Part shown: positions 54,187 through 64,000 of the stretch, one piece after another | Layout: every line of letters starts with the position of its first letter | How positions within the stretch are numbered: the first letter of the stretch is position 1 | Origin: Azolla pinnata | Lineage: Eukaryota; Streptophyta; Polypodiopsida; Salviniales; Salviniaceae | Length of the DNA: 64,000 nucleotides | Reading direction: 5' to 3' | NCBI GenBank assembly: GCA_037176905.1 | Contig: JBBBWG010026934.1 | Coordinates: 1-64,000 of the forward strand | Made by a program: the position numbers and the translations under genes | Notes under the pieces: model-generated | Databases searched by the model: none | What the model was told of the DNA's origin: nothing | What the model saw: only the letters and a program-made list of their open reading frames with translations

Positions 54187-54680
54187 CCTTAATTACATTT
54201 TTTAACGCCTGCTAAAACCCTGAAGATTCCAGATTTAGCACCCGCTTCTCTATTTTATCCTCTCACGAAAAATTTCACGCCCCGATTCATCGGTTCCTGC
54301 CGGTTGATCTTTACTCCTTCGCCCCTGCTGCTGTCAGAGTCCGCTTCTCGGTCGCTTCTTGCTGATCGGTTCTATCCCCTCTCTTACTGATTTGCTTTCC
54401 ATTTGTCTCTTCTCATGTTCGTCGATTCTTAATCTTCCTACTTCTGTATTTACTAAATGTTTCCGGCTTCGTACCATTTGTTTACTAATTGATTCCCTTA
54501 TTGTGCTCGATTCACATTTGCTATAAATTCTCAAATCTAACTAATTTAGTGTTAATCAATTAATTGGAAGTCAATTTTTAGAGGAGATAAAACTAGACTT
54601 TAGTTTGTAATATCAACTTTTAGTAGGCGTTAAAATATAATTAATAAAACTGTTAGGCATTTTTTTCCAATTTTCCCTTG
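54187..54680. mobile_element. Second copy of the 36.8-kb MITE-like family, left tip missing
   Basis: The ends TTTTTTAACGCCTGCTAAAA (left) and TTTTAGTAGGCGTTAAAATA (right, 54617 on) are inverted copies and match the terminal repeats at 36757-37202. The internal word GATTCCCTTATTGTGCTCGA matches GATTCCCTTATTGTATTCAA of the first copy. About 35 bases of the left terminal repeat are absent. It lies about 240 bases upstream of the OEP61 start codon. Confidence 0.6.
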
Positions 54681-54840
54681 TATTCGACAATACAAAAACC
54701 CTTGATATTGAAACTACTTCAAAAGTAGTTGTGGCAATGTCAGCCTTCTAAGGTGTTATAACACTAAATGACATAAATTATCCTAGAAGATAAGCCCTAA
54801 TCTTATATCTTAAACATAATAGAACTAGGGTTAGGTATCA

Positions 54841-55271
54841 TGAGTACCAACATAAAAAGGTTTATATGTAGATTTGAGCCTGTTACTTATAACTACATAG
54901 ATTGATATCTATTAGACTATTTTATTTCTATAGATAAATATTACATTTTAATGCTTGATAATATATTAAATTATTACCATAGTAACATTAGAAAACGACT
55001 TGCGACGTTTGTCGACATTGTAAGTCCTCAGAGCCACCCAAGTGGCAATCATGCATGCAAGTCACATGGTGAGCATGCATAAGGCCTAGACCTGTATAAA
55101 TACTGAGCTAGTCTCAGTAATGAACCATTCTGGTTAAACGCCAATCTTCGGTGCCTTGTACTCCAAGTCTCCTGGTAATGCATATCTTGTCTTCTTGTTC
55201 TTATCTGGTTTTCTACTTGTCGTGTTCGCGTCTTTCGAGTCTATTGTTGTCGGCGAGCTTCGGCCGTGACA
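54841..55271 (+). repeat. 5' LTR of the Ty3/Gypsy element
   Basis: It begins TGAGTACC, carries a TATAAATACT box at about 55095 and ends GTGACA. It pairs with 60985-61371 and with the solo LTR at 37404-37957. Confidence 0.85.
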
Positions 55272-56039
55272 ATTTGAACTGGAATTTCCACTTTTTTTTC
55301 TAGTTTCTTGTCCAAGTGTTATTATCATAATGGAGATTGTTAGCAAGCAAGAGTACGATCGTATTCTATCAGAGCTTGACCTTCTAATGACAAAATTTGT
55401 CATATTAGAACAAGAGAATCAGAAACTTCTTGGAGATTTACAACAAGTGAGTGTTGAAAAGGCACAACAAATGAAAAACTATCTAAAAGAGTGCAATAAC
55501 TTGAGTTAGTTGTATTATCTTTTCGACAACAAGGTTTAACATCTTAAAGTTTAATTAAAGAGCCAAATATTAATTTACCAACAAAGTTTGATGGTACACA
55601 CCTAATTCTGAGGTTTTTTAAACTAGGTGCGCTTAGTAATTAATATGCATCCCAACAAATATCTAAGTGATACATCTTGAGTAGGTCTAGTTGGAACACT
55701 CTTGACGGGAACCGCCCTTGCAAGGTTTGCACCATTAGTGGAGAAGAAATCCCCAGTCTTAGAGAACTTTGAAACCATTCATTGCTGAATTTCAAGCAAG
55801 TTTTCGTGATACAGATAGTGTGAGAACAACGATAAACAAGATTCGAAGACTACGTTGTCGTAGTATTTGGGCTATAAAGCTCCAAATGTATGTGCCCGAG
55901 TGGAACCACTGGGGTTGTGGACCGGGAAATGGACAATTTGTTGAGAGATTGAAAATATGATTTTAATTATGGAATATTACTACAAAGGTATCCCCAGATT
56001 TAGGAGAGTAAATATAAATAAAATATAGAAATTATTAAG

Positions 56040-56290
56040 AGACTTAAGGTTTTAGAGAGAGATTAAGAAGATTAAGATTAGAAAGAGATTAGGGTTTAGG
56101 GAAGAGAGTACAAAGATTGGGATTAGATAACAGATTAGGGTTTAGAGGAGAGATTAGGAAAAATATTAGGGTTTTAATAATCGAGTATTAGGGTTTAGAG
56201 AAGGGATTAGGAAGATTGGGATTAGGAAAAAAGATTAGGGTTTTAATAATCGGGTATTAGGTTATTAGGTATTAGGATTTATGGTATGAT
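56040..56290. repeat. TTAGGG-containing degenerate repeat inside the Gypsy element
   Basis: Units of GATTAGGGTTTAGAG, AGATTGGGATTAGG and TTTTAATAATCGGGTATTAG recur about every 40-65 bp. It lies within the retroelement and is of the same word family as the repeats at 1540-1830 and 63780-64000. A CTT run follows at 56308-56327. Confidence 0.65.
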
Positions 56291-59200
56291 AAGTATATTA
56301 GGGCATATCTTCTTCTTCTTCTTCTTCTCCTCTTCCCCTTGAGCTTCACTCCTTTTATAGAGAGTGGAGTAGGTCGCCATAGAAAAGAAAACAATGAGAA
56401 AAAAAATAGCTTGAAAAAAAAGTAAAAAAAAGTAAGAAGGAGAGAAGAAAAAAAAGTATGTAAGAAGAAAAGTTGAGAGGATTCGAACTTCAGACCTTTT
56501 TATCCACTATGCCAACCGCCTTTTTTATATTATTTTATTTTCTTCATGATTTTCATCTGTAACAAATTACTTTTTTTTTTTCGCATGCACACGATGACCC
56601 TTCTACTTCAAGCCAACGTCAAGGTGATCGACTTGCTTCAGCTTACGCAATAGACTTTCGGCTTCTTGCTTGCGATATTCCTTGGGATGAAGCAATGTGA
56701 ATGGACATATTTTGATATGGATTGCGTAATGATGTGAAAGACTTGCTCCTGACCTTTCGCGAAGAGGCTAAATCACTTACCGAGGCAAAACGATGTGACA
56801 ATCGACTATTTAAATGACATTCCGAGCGATAACAATTCTTGCGACCAAGGAGAGACAAAACTTATGCTTTAATCGTAGCAGCACCACCTTCAAATCCTAA
56901 GCAAACAATCAATGATGGTCCTACTCCAATGGAAATTGACGCAACACGTCGTTGAGGGCCACTATCTAATGCTGAGAAACAACGACGTTGGGCAAATTGA
57001 TTGTGTTTGTATTGTAGTGGACCAGGTCACATAACAATTACTTGTCCTCACAAGCCAAAACGACAAGTCAACTAAATAAGTAGCCATAAACTTGAATAAA
57101 CTCCTATAGTCCGAGGTAATAATCCCAGTGCTTTTAGTAGTCCATTGATCCTTGTCAACCGAACAACTTTGAAGTTTCGAGTCAATTAGATGAGTTAAAC
57201 GAATAGGTTGACCCAAAATTGGAGCCATTTGGTTAGACAACCCAAAGTATCTAGAGCTTGTTCCAAGTACTGGTTTCATTCCATCTAATAGAGTCAGTAG
57301 AGTTTTTGCTGCAAATGTTGACCTTAGTACATCTAATGGTCATCAAGCCTCAACCTCAGCTCTTTTAGATTCAGGAGCCAACTCTTGTTTCATGGACCGA
57401 GAATTTGCCCTAACACATAGAATTATCTTAAAGAAAATATTCCATCCAATACCAGTTTCTATCGTTGATGGTCGTTATATTGTATCTGGAGATATAGTCG
57501 AAGAATCTGAACCAATTCGAGTAGTTCTTGGTAGTTTGGGTTTTAATGTTTCCTTTAACATAATTGCAAGCCCGAAACATCCAATTATCTTTAGTCTCCC
57601 TTGGTTTGAGCTTTATAATCCTAAGATAGATTGGCGAAAACGAGTTATCAAGAAATTCTCACAAAACCGCTTATCCAATACTCAACATCACCAAAATTCA
57701 ACCATTTCTTTACAATGGTTATGCAAAGATGGAAGAAACGAAGAAATGTTTGTATTTGCAATGGTGACAAATCTGACATTTGATCCACAGAATTGAGGTA
57801 TTGCTTCTCATCCAAGTGTCAGGAATTCCAAGATGTTTTTGACAAGGTTAAAGCTGATGGCACCCTCCCAGAACATTGTCCATATGATTGTACTATTGAT
57901 CTACAACTAGGAAAAGAGCCACCATGGGGACTAATTTATAATGATCTGTCACCGTCAGAACTCAAAGTTCTTCGAGAATACATTGAAGACCACTTGGCGA
58001 ATGACTTTATTCGACATTCTAAAAGCCTTGCAGGGACACCTATATTCTTTGTCAAGAAGAAAGAAGACTATTTATGGTTAGTTGTGGACTATAGAGGATT
58101 GAACAAAGTCACGATTCAAAATTGCTATGCGTTACCCTTGATCTCAAACTTGTTGGAACGTCTTAGTGGAGTCAAGTATTTCACAAAATTAGACTTGCAC
58201 GACGCATATAACCTTGTTCGGATACGCTAGGGGGATGAATTGAAGATGATATTTTGCACTCGATATGGATATTTTGAGTATACTGGTATGCGCGCCTTTC
58301 GGCCTCACCAATGCACAGGCCATTTTTCAACACATGGCGAATGATATTTTTCATGACTGCTTGGATCTATTCACCAAATTATATAGTGTATCTAGATGAC
58401 ATCTTGATCTACTCGAAGACACAAGAAGAGCATGACATGCATGTTCGTCAAGTTCTACAATGGCTACAGAAATATGGACTCTTTGCGAAGCTAGAGAAAT
58501 GTACCTTTGATCAATGCCATATTGTTGAGTTCTTAGGGTATGTGATTTCACAAGAAGGCATATCCATGGATCCATCAAATGTTCATACAATTCTTGATTG
58601 GCAAACACTTACATCAATAAGAGATATATAATATTTCTTGGGATATGCAAATTTTTATTGGAATTTTATCAAGAACTACTCAAAGATTGTCTTGCCTCTC
58701 ACAAAACTCACACGAATGAACAAGAAATTTATGTGGAGTACTAGTGCAACCAAAGCTTTTGATCATTTGAAGCAAACATTAACATCAACCCCAATTTTAG
58801 CTTATGCTGACCTCTCAAAACCTTTTATTCAAGAACTTGATGCATCAGATTTTGCATTGGGGAGTGTATTATCGCAAGTCAAAGGAGATGGACATGTATG
58901 TTGATTTAGCAAACCAATGCCTTAATCACCCGAAAAAGACTTCGATTTGCTGCTTTCGGCCTCATCTTTCACCAAACTACCAGGCTGCATGATGATTTTC
59001 ATTCTTCCGCTTTGCGGGAGAGTCGAAAAAGCAATAGCATCCAATTGCATTTCATTCACAAAAGTTCGAAGCAGTAGAAATCAACTATGAAGTTCACGAC
59101 AAACAACTTCTATCTATTGTAGAGTCTTTTGAGCAATGACGTCACCTCCTTGAAGGTTCTTCTCACCAAATCATAGTTTACAATGATCATAAGAATCTCA

Positions 59201-60984
59201 TGTATTTCTAGAATGCTTGAGTGTTAAATTGTCGTCAAGCTCATGGGGCCCAATTTTTGACATGTTTTGACTTCATCATTGTATATTGTCCAAGGGCACT
59301 CCAAGGAAAAGCGGATGCTCTATCACAATGTTCGTATATGGCACCTTGTCCAAGTGAAACTGCTTTTGACCACCAAAACCAAGTAGTTTTGGGACCTGAA
59401 CGCCTTCAAATATGCAAATAGAATTATTTGATGTACGGACTAATTAAAGTTTTCTAGAGTCTATTCGAAGGGATATTAAGTTAGACTCTTTTACCCAAGA
59501 TGTATTAACTCATATTACTCCCGATTGAGCTTCTTATTCAAGGTCCGAGAATTCTCATAAAGATTATAGACAATTTAGATGGCGAGATGGTTTTCTTTTC
59601 CGAAACAAACATTTATATGTCCTAGACGGTCCAACTCGACTACAAGTATTACAACATTGTCATGACATGGCAAGAACTGGACATTTCGGTGTTCACAAGG
59701 CCTTACAGCTTGTTACTTGAAACTATTGGTGGCCTCATTTTCGTAGTTTTGTTGAAGATTATGTTCGCAGTTGTGATGTTTATTGTGATAAAAAATTCCT
59801 CGACATCAACCATATGGTCTGCTACACCCATTTCCCACTCTAAATGGTCCATTGAAGTCTATTTCTTTAGATTTCATTATAGATCTACCACTTTCTAAGG
59901 GTTATGACACCATTCTTACAGTAGTCGACCGTTTCACCAAAATGACACATTTCCTTCCCTGTGTGAAGACTTTTACTAGTCAGGACACTGCAAATATGGT
60001 TATGCGAGAAGTATTCAAACATCATGACATTCCAGATGATATTATTAGTGATTGAGTACCTCAATTTATCTCAAAGTTATGGTAACACTTGCTTCAAATC
60101 TTCGAAATCTCTTCAAAACTTTCATCAAGTTATCACCCTCAAATTGATGGTCAAAATGAATGAACAAACCAAACGTTACAACAAAATCTTTGATGCTTCA
60201 TCAACTATCAGCAAGATGACTGGATTGATTTTTTGTAAATGGCCGAATTTGCATACGACAATTCTATTCATTCTTCTACAGGATATAGTCTATTCTTAGC
60301 AAACATAGGATATCACCGTCGTTAGATGATGCTTGAACTTTCAGAAATCTCCAACAACCCTATTGTTCATGAGCGTTTATTGCAACTAAAGGACATTCAA
60401 GCCAAGCTTTTTGACCATTTGCATCATGCTCGAGCCTCATACAAGAAAGCAACAGATCGGCATCGTTTGGACTCTGGCTCTAAGATTGAACTTAAGTTTC
60501 AAATTGGTGATCGAGAATGGTTGTTATGCTGCAACCGTGAGGACAACTATACCTTGTGACAAATTAGACTACTAACGTCTTAGTCCTTTTATGACATCTC
60601 ACAAAATTAACGATGTTGCGTTTCAATTACAACTACCTCAACATATGAACCTTCATCGAGTATTCGATGTATCATTATTGGAACCTTGTGCAGCTACTTC
60701 TATTCCACGATTAATATTTCCACCCCCACCTTCAATCTACCTTGAAGAAGGACAAGAATATGAAGTTCAAGCTATGGATTCAAAAATCATGCGCAACAAG
60801 TTATATCATCTTGTGGACTAGCTTGGGTACATGCCTAATGATTGGGCATAGGAACCTGCTAAGAATGTTGCCAATGCTCCTCAACTTTTAGAGGAATTCC
60901 ATTGTATTTATCCTAATAAGCTAGGTCCTTGTTCTCGTGTTCCGACTCCATGGAACTCGTCATCAAAGGAGGGAGACAATATCA

Positions 60985-61371
60985 TAAGTACTAGCACAAA
61001 ATGGTTCATATGTAGATTTGAACCTGTTACTTATAACTACATAGACTGATATCTCATCCATTAGTCTGATATTTTAATGCTTGATAATATATTAAAACAT
61101 TACCATATTAACGTTAGAAAACGACTTGCGATGTCTATCGACATTGCAAGTCTTCAGAGCCACAATCATGCGTGCATGAGGCTTACACCTATATAAATAT
61201 TGAGTTGGTCTCAGTATTGAACCATTCTGGTTAAACGTTAGTCGTCGGCACCTTGTACTGAAAGTCTCCTGGCAATACATATCTTGTCTTCTTGTTCTTA
61301 GATTCTGGTTTTCTACTTGTCAAGTTCGTGTCTTCCGAGTCCACCGTTGTCGACGAGCTTCAGCCGTGACA
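60985..61371 (+). repeat. 3' LTR of the Ty3/Gypsy element
   Basis: It follows the purine tract AAAGGAGGGAGACA, carries the TATA region at about 61192 and ends GTGACA at 61371. It is shorter than the 5' LTR because of small gaps. Confidence 0.85.
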
Positions 61372-61699
61372 TTACGTATGACACAGAAGAGAGAAGATAA
61401 ATGAGAGAGGAGAGAGAGAAGACAAAGATGGAGAAAAGGTAGAGAGATTGGTGGTGATGTATTAGGGATATAGATGGGTGGCGTTCCTTCTATATATATA
61501 TGGGCATGTCCATTGATGTTTCGCTATGATATATATATATATATATATATAGTTTCTTCACTACTCCCTAAGAAACATTTTCTAGAAGTCTAGATGATCT
61601 TAACTTTTATGATTTATATCGACCAAGCCAATTTTCTTATAAAATATGTGTCATACTTAATATGTGGTAACGGTTTTGTTAGGATGTCTGCTCACATAT

Positions 61700-62780
61700 A
61701 TATTGAGGGGGTGTACTTCAGATCAACTTTTTGGTCTCAATGAGATTACATATAAAGTGATGCTTGAAGTTGATGTGTTGGATATTATCACTTATTTTTG
61801 GATTGTTGATGATCAATTTTATGCATGATTGGTTGTTGTAGAAGAGAGTTACAGTTTGAATGTCGAAGAACTTCAGTTCTTCTAGTATGGACTTGATCCA
61901 TACTCTTTCTTTCGTCGCTAAAGCTGCCACTACATATTCAGTTTCCATTTAGGATAACTCATCGGTAGTCTACTTTAATCTCCATGCTATTGCAGCTTTG
62001 GCAAGTGTATATACGTAACCACCAGTTGACTTTCGGCCATTTACATATGCTCCCCAATCCGAGTTGGACCATTTGCATAGTTGTTTGAATTAGGATTGGT
62101 CCAGCCTTGAAAGAGCGTTGATGGTGCGGACTCATATTATGATGTCGAATAAGTCAATGTTATGTGTTGCGTGTGCTTTAAATATCGAAACAGTTGAGCG
62201 TGATTTAGTGTTTTGGTCTTAGATTTTCCGTAATCCAAGAAAAAAAACTAGCGGTAAAACAAATATCTGGGAGAGTGTAGCTAATGCATGTTTCTTCTTA
62301 GCAAGATTTATATATGACTTAAAATTAGAAATTAGAAGAATATCATTAACATAAACACCAATGATGATGATTGTAATGTTGGTTTTCTTTAGATATGTTT
62401 GGTTCATTTTTAAGATGATTATAATCAATTACATTAATGAGAAAAGTGGGGAGTTTATGATACCAAACTAGTGGTGTTTGCTTGATGCCGTATATCAACT
62501 TTTGTAGATGACATATATGGTAAATATTTGACAGATTTTCGAAATAAGGGGTTATTCCATGTAAATTTCTTCACTTAACTCACAATAAAGGAATGCAATT
62601 TATGCATTTAAATGATATAGCTGAAGATCATAGAGGGCGGCAAGTCCAACAAGCATTTGGAACCTAGTTAGTTTAAGGGTTGGGTTGAATGTGTCATTGA
62701 AGTTGATTTCGAGAATTTAAGAAAATTCTCGGACAACTACACGAGCCTTAAACTGGACTGGTTTGTTGTCTAGAGATTGT
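61700..62780 (-). mobile_element. Ty1/Copia retrotransposon remnant
   Basis: A minus-strand segment at 61718-61948 resembles the Copia RNase H end (TEYVVAALATKERVWIKSIL, then a NNQSC-like DNQSA box), and 62219-62428 shows the YVNDILL form of the reverse-transcriptase YVDDIL box. Only these Pol parts are seen, no LTRs were found, and it is broken and old. Confidence 0.7.
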
Positions 62781-63780
62781 ACGTTAGTGATCTATAAGTA
62801 TATAAGGTCTAATCATGTTGTAATTGCGATGTTAAGTGTGTGTATATACACACGATCATATGTGTATGTGTTGATGTCTAGTGCCTTAGAGAGTGTGTAT
62901 GTCTGTGTGAAAGGATTAAAGGGTATGCCCCTCTTCACATCTTATTGTAATGGTAGGACTTGTAATTATAAAAACCCCATAAGGGTGGAATGGAAGGGAC
63001 AATAAGTTTCTCTCTCTAACTTCACTCTCCCTCTCCCTCTCTCTTGCACGTTCTATCCATCTCTCTCACCCTCTCTCTTGCACGTTCCATCCATCTCTCT
63101 CACCCTCTCACGTTTAACCCCCTTGGGTGGGGGGTGGAGCCACTCTAGGCTCTACCCCCCCACCCCACAACATGGTTCACCTACAACATTTTTCTTATTT
63201 CGAAGAACACATTTACAACTTATTATTTGATGATTATTAGGTGGTTTAACAAGAGTCCATGTCATTGTTTTTTGAAGAGACCCTATCTCGTCTTCCATAG
63301 TTTTATATCATTTCTTTGAGTATAGTCTCGCAAGAGCCTCTTTAACAGATATAACCATATCATTGCTTGAGACAACATTATCGTCTCACCTGAGGATTTC
63401 CCTGTGCTTAATGTTGATAAAATGGTGATCTAGTTTTTGATATATGTTTTCTAAGGATTGAAACTTAGTGTCACGGACAAACACAAAAGAGTAGACAGAG
63501 GTGAGACAGAGATAGAAGAGCAGATAGAGTTGAGACAGAGACAGAATAGTAGACAAAGCTACGCCAAAGCAATGGGGATAACTAGGAAAAAAAAAATGAA
63601 GCTAGTTATTGATTCTGTTGTCGCGAAATTACGACGAGGATGCGTGAACGTTGAGGCAGGACCCCGAGGCCTCCGACCAGAGGATTCCCAAATATCGGGA
63701 TATTAAGACTGGTGATTTAGCTTGAACGTACAAAATTGAAATAATTTTCTTTATTATAGAGAATAAATTACAATCGATTC
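62781..63780. other. Flank with CT-rich short tandem repeat, no gene
   Basis: Two copies of TCTCTTGCACGTTC(T/C)(A)TCCATCTCTCTCACCCTC lie at about 63037-63105. A short plus-strand frame (63458-63706) shows no family motif. Nothing else is recognised. Confidence 0.5.
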
Positions 63781-64000
63781 CGAAATCGGAATCAGAAAGG
63801 ATTGGGGTATAGTCAAAATATCAGATTAGGGTTTCGAATTCCGAAGATTTGGCTTACAAAGCTAAGATTAAGAAATTAGGGTTTCGAGTTTAGCCGATTA
63901 GGGTTTCGAATTCAGAAGACTTGGATTACCAAGCTAAGATTAAGAAATTAGGGTTTCGAGTTTAGCTGATTAGGGTTTCGAATTCAGAAGACTTGGATTA
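63780..64000. repeat. Tandem repeat with GATTAGGGTTTCGAATTC units, runs off the window
   Basis: Units of about 85 bp repeat GATTAGGGTTTCGAATTC, GAAGACTTGGATTAC, AAGCTAAGATTAAGAAATTA and GGGTTTCGAGTTTAG. Two and a half units are visible and the last is cut by the window edge. Identity between the units is high. Confidence 0.85.

Larger units (their letters stand above)
54841..61371 (+). mobile_element. Ty3/Gypsy LTR retrotransposon, broken
   Basis: Two direct LTRs bound it: 54841-55271 (431 bp) and 60985-61371 (387 bp). They share the TATA-box region and the CCGTGACA end and are about 85-90% alike by eye outside gaps, so insertion is old. Parts in order: a Gag-like segment with a coiled-coil start near 55331, a CCHC zinc knuckle near 57000-57060, an aspartic protease region (57340-57650), reverse transcriptase (57840-58600) with the YLDDIL box, RNase H (58650-59400), integrase (59600-60300), and an end region with a chromodomain-like HRVFDVSLLEP stretch. 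A purine tract precedes the 3' LTR. The coding part is broken in many places (well over ten). A repeat-rich stretch at 56040-56580 interrupts it. No matching target duplication was seen. Confidence 0.88.

Overview
This window is nuclear DNA from a flowering plant. Genes are split by many GT-AG introns. Two encode plastid proteins (chaperonin-60 beta with a Ser/Pro-rich transit peptide, and the envelope TPR protein OEP61). Plant families are present (AHL, CDPK, mTERF), and the gene-free DNA is full of plant LTR retroelements, a MITE-like element, minisatellites and microsatellites. I cannot place the species more precisely than angiosperm.

Seven host genes are recognisable. In order: DCC1, the Ctf18-RFC cohesion subunit (+, 3.75-5.20 kb); a type II AT-hook AHL protein (+, leader from about 10.25 kb, coding 11.57-13.63 kb); an mTERF protein (+, 16.12-19.80 kb); an atypical receptor-like kinase whose 5' part I could not trace (-, 21.9-24.64 kb); a calcium-dependent protein kinase with a long N-terminal domain (-, 30.29-34.70 kb); plastid chaperonin CPN60B (+, 40.50-47.37 kb); and OEP61 (-, 48.32-53.95 kb), convergent with CPN60B. 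For six of the seven, the exon joins I give keep phase from start to stop. CPN60B folds and assembles imported stromal proteins, and OEP61 is a chaperone-docking TPR protein at the envelope/ER, so the 40-54 kb stretch carries two plastid proteostasis genes. The other genes share no evident pathway.

Repeats by region: 1-0.74 kb, a (-) strand open frame with an integrase-type H2C2 zinc module, running off the window; 1.54-1.83 kb, TTAGGG-containing degenerate repeats; 2.2-3.06 kb, the 3' end of an LTR element plus a 3-unit tandem array; 7.6-8.3 kb, an AAACCGGTTT-type minisatellite with an inverted block; 8.3-10.25 kb, AT-rich blocks with strong purine/pyrimidine strand bias; 15.2-15.6 kb and 39.7-40.15 kb, minisatellites just upstream of mTERF and CPN60B; 27-29 kb, a decayed DNA transposon with a Ulp1 protease remnant; 36.76-37.20 kb and 54.19-54.68 kb, two copies of one MITE-like family; 37.40-37.96 kb, a solo LTR; 54.84-61.37 kb, a broken Ty3/Gypsy element with both LTRs; 61.7-62.8 kb, a Ty1/Copia remnant; 63.8-64.0 kb, a tandem repeat running off the window.

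The most striking signal is that several introns and leaders have grown by local tandem duplication that includes a splice junction. The clearest case is CDPK intron 1, about 0.9 kb, built largely of six diverged copies of the exon-1 end that encodes the kinase DFG segment and its splice donor. CDPK intron 6, the AHL leader and three CPN60B introns show related patterns.
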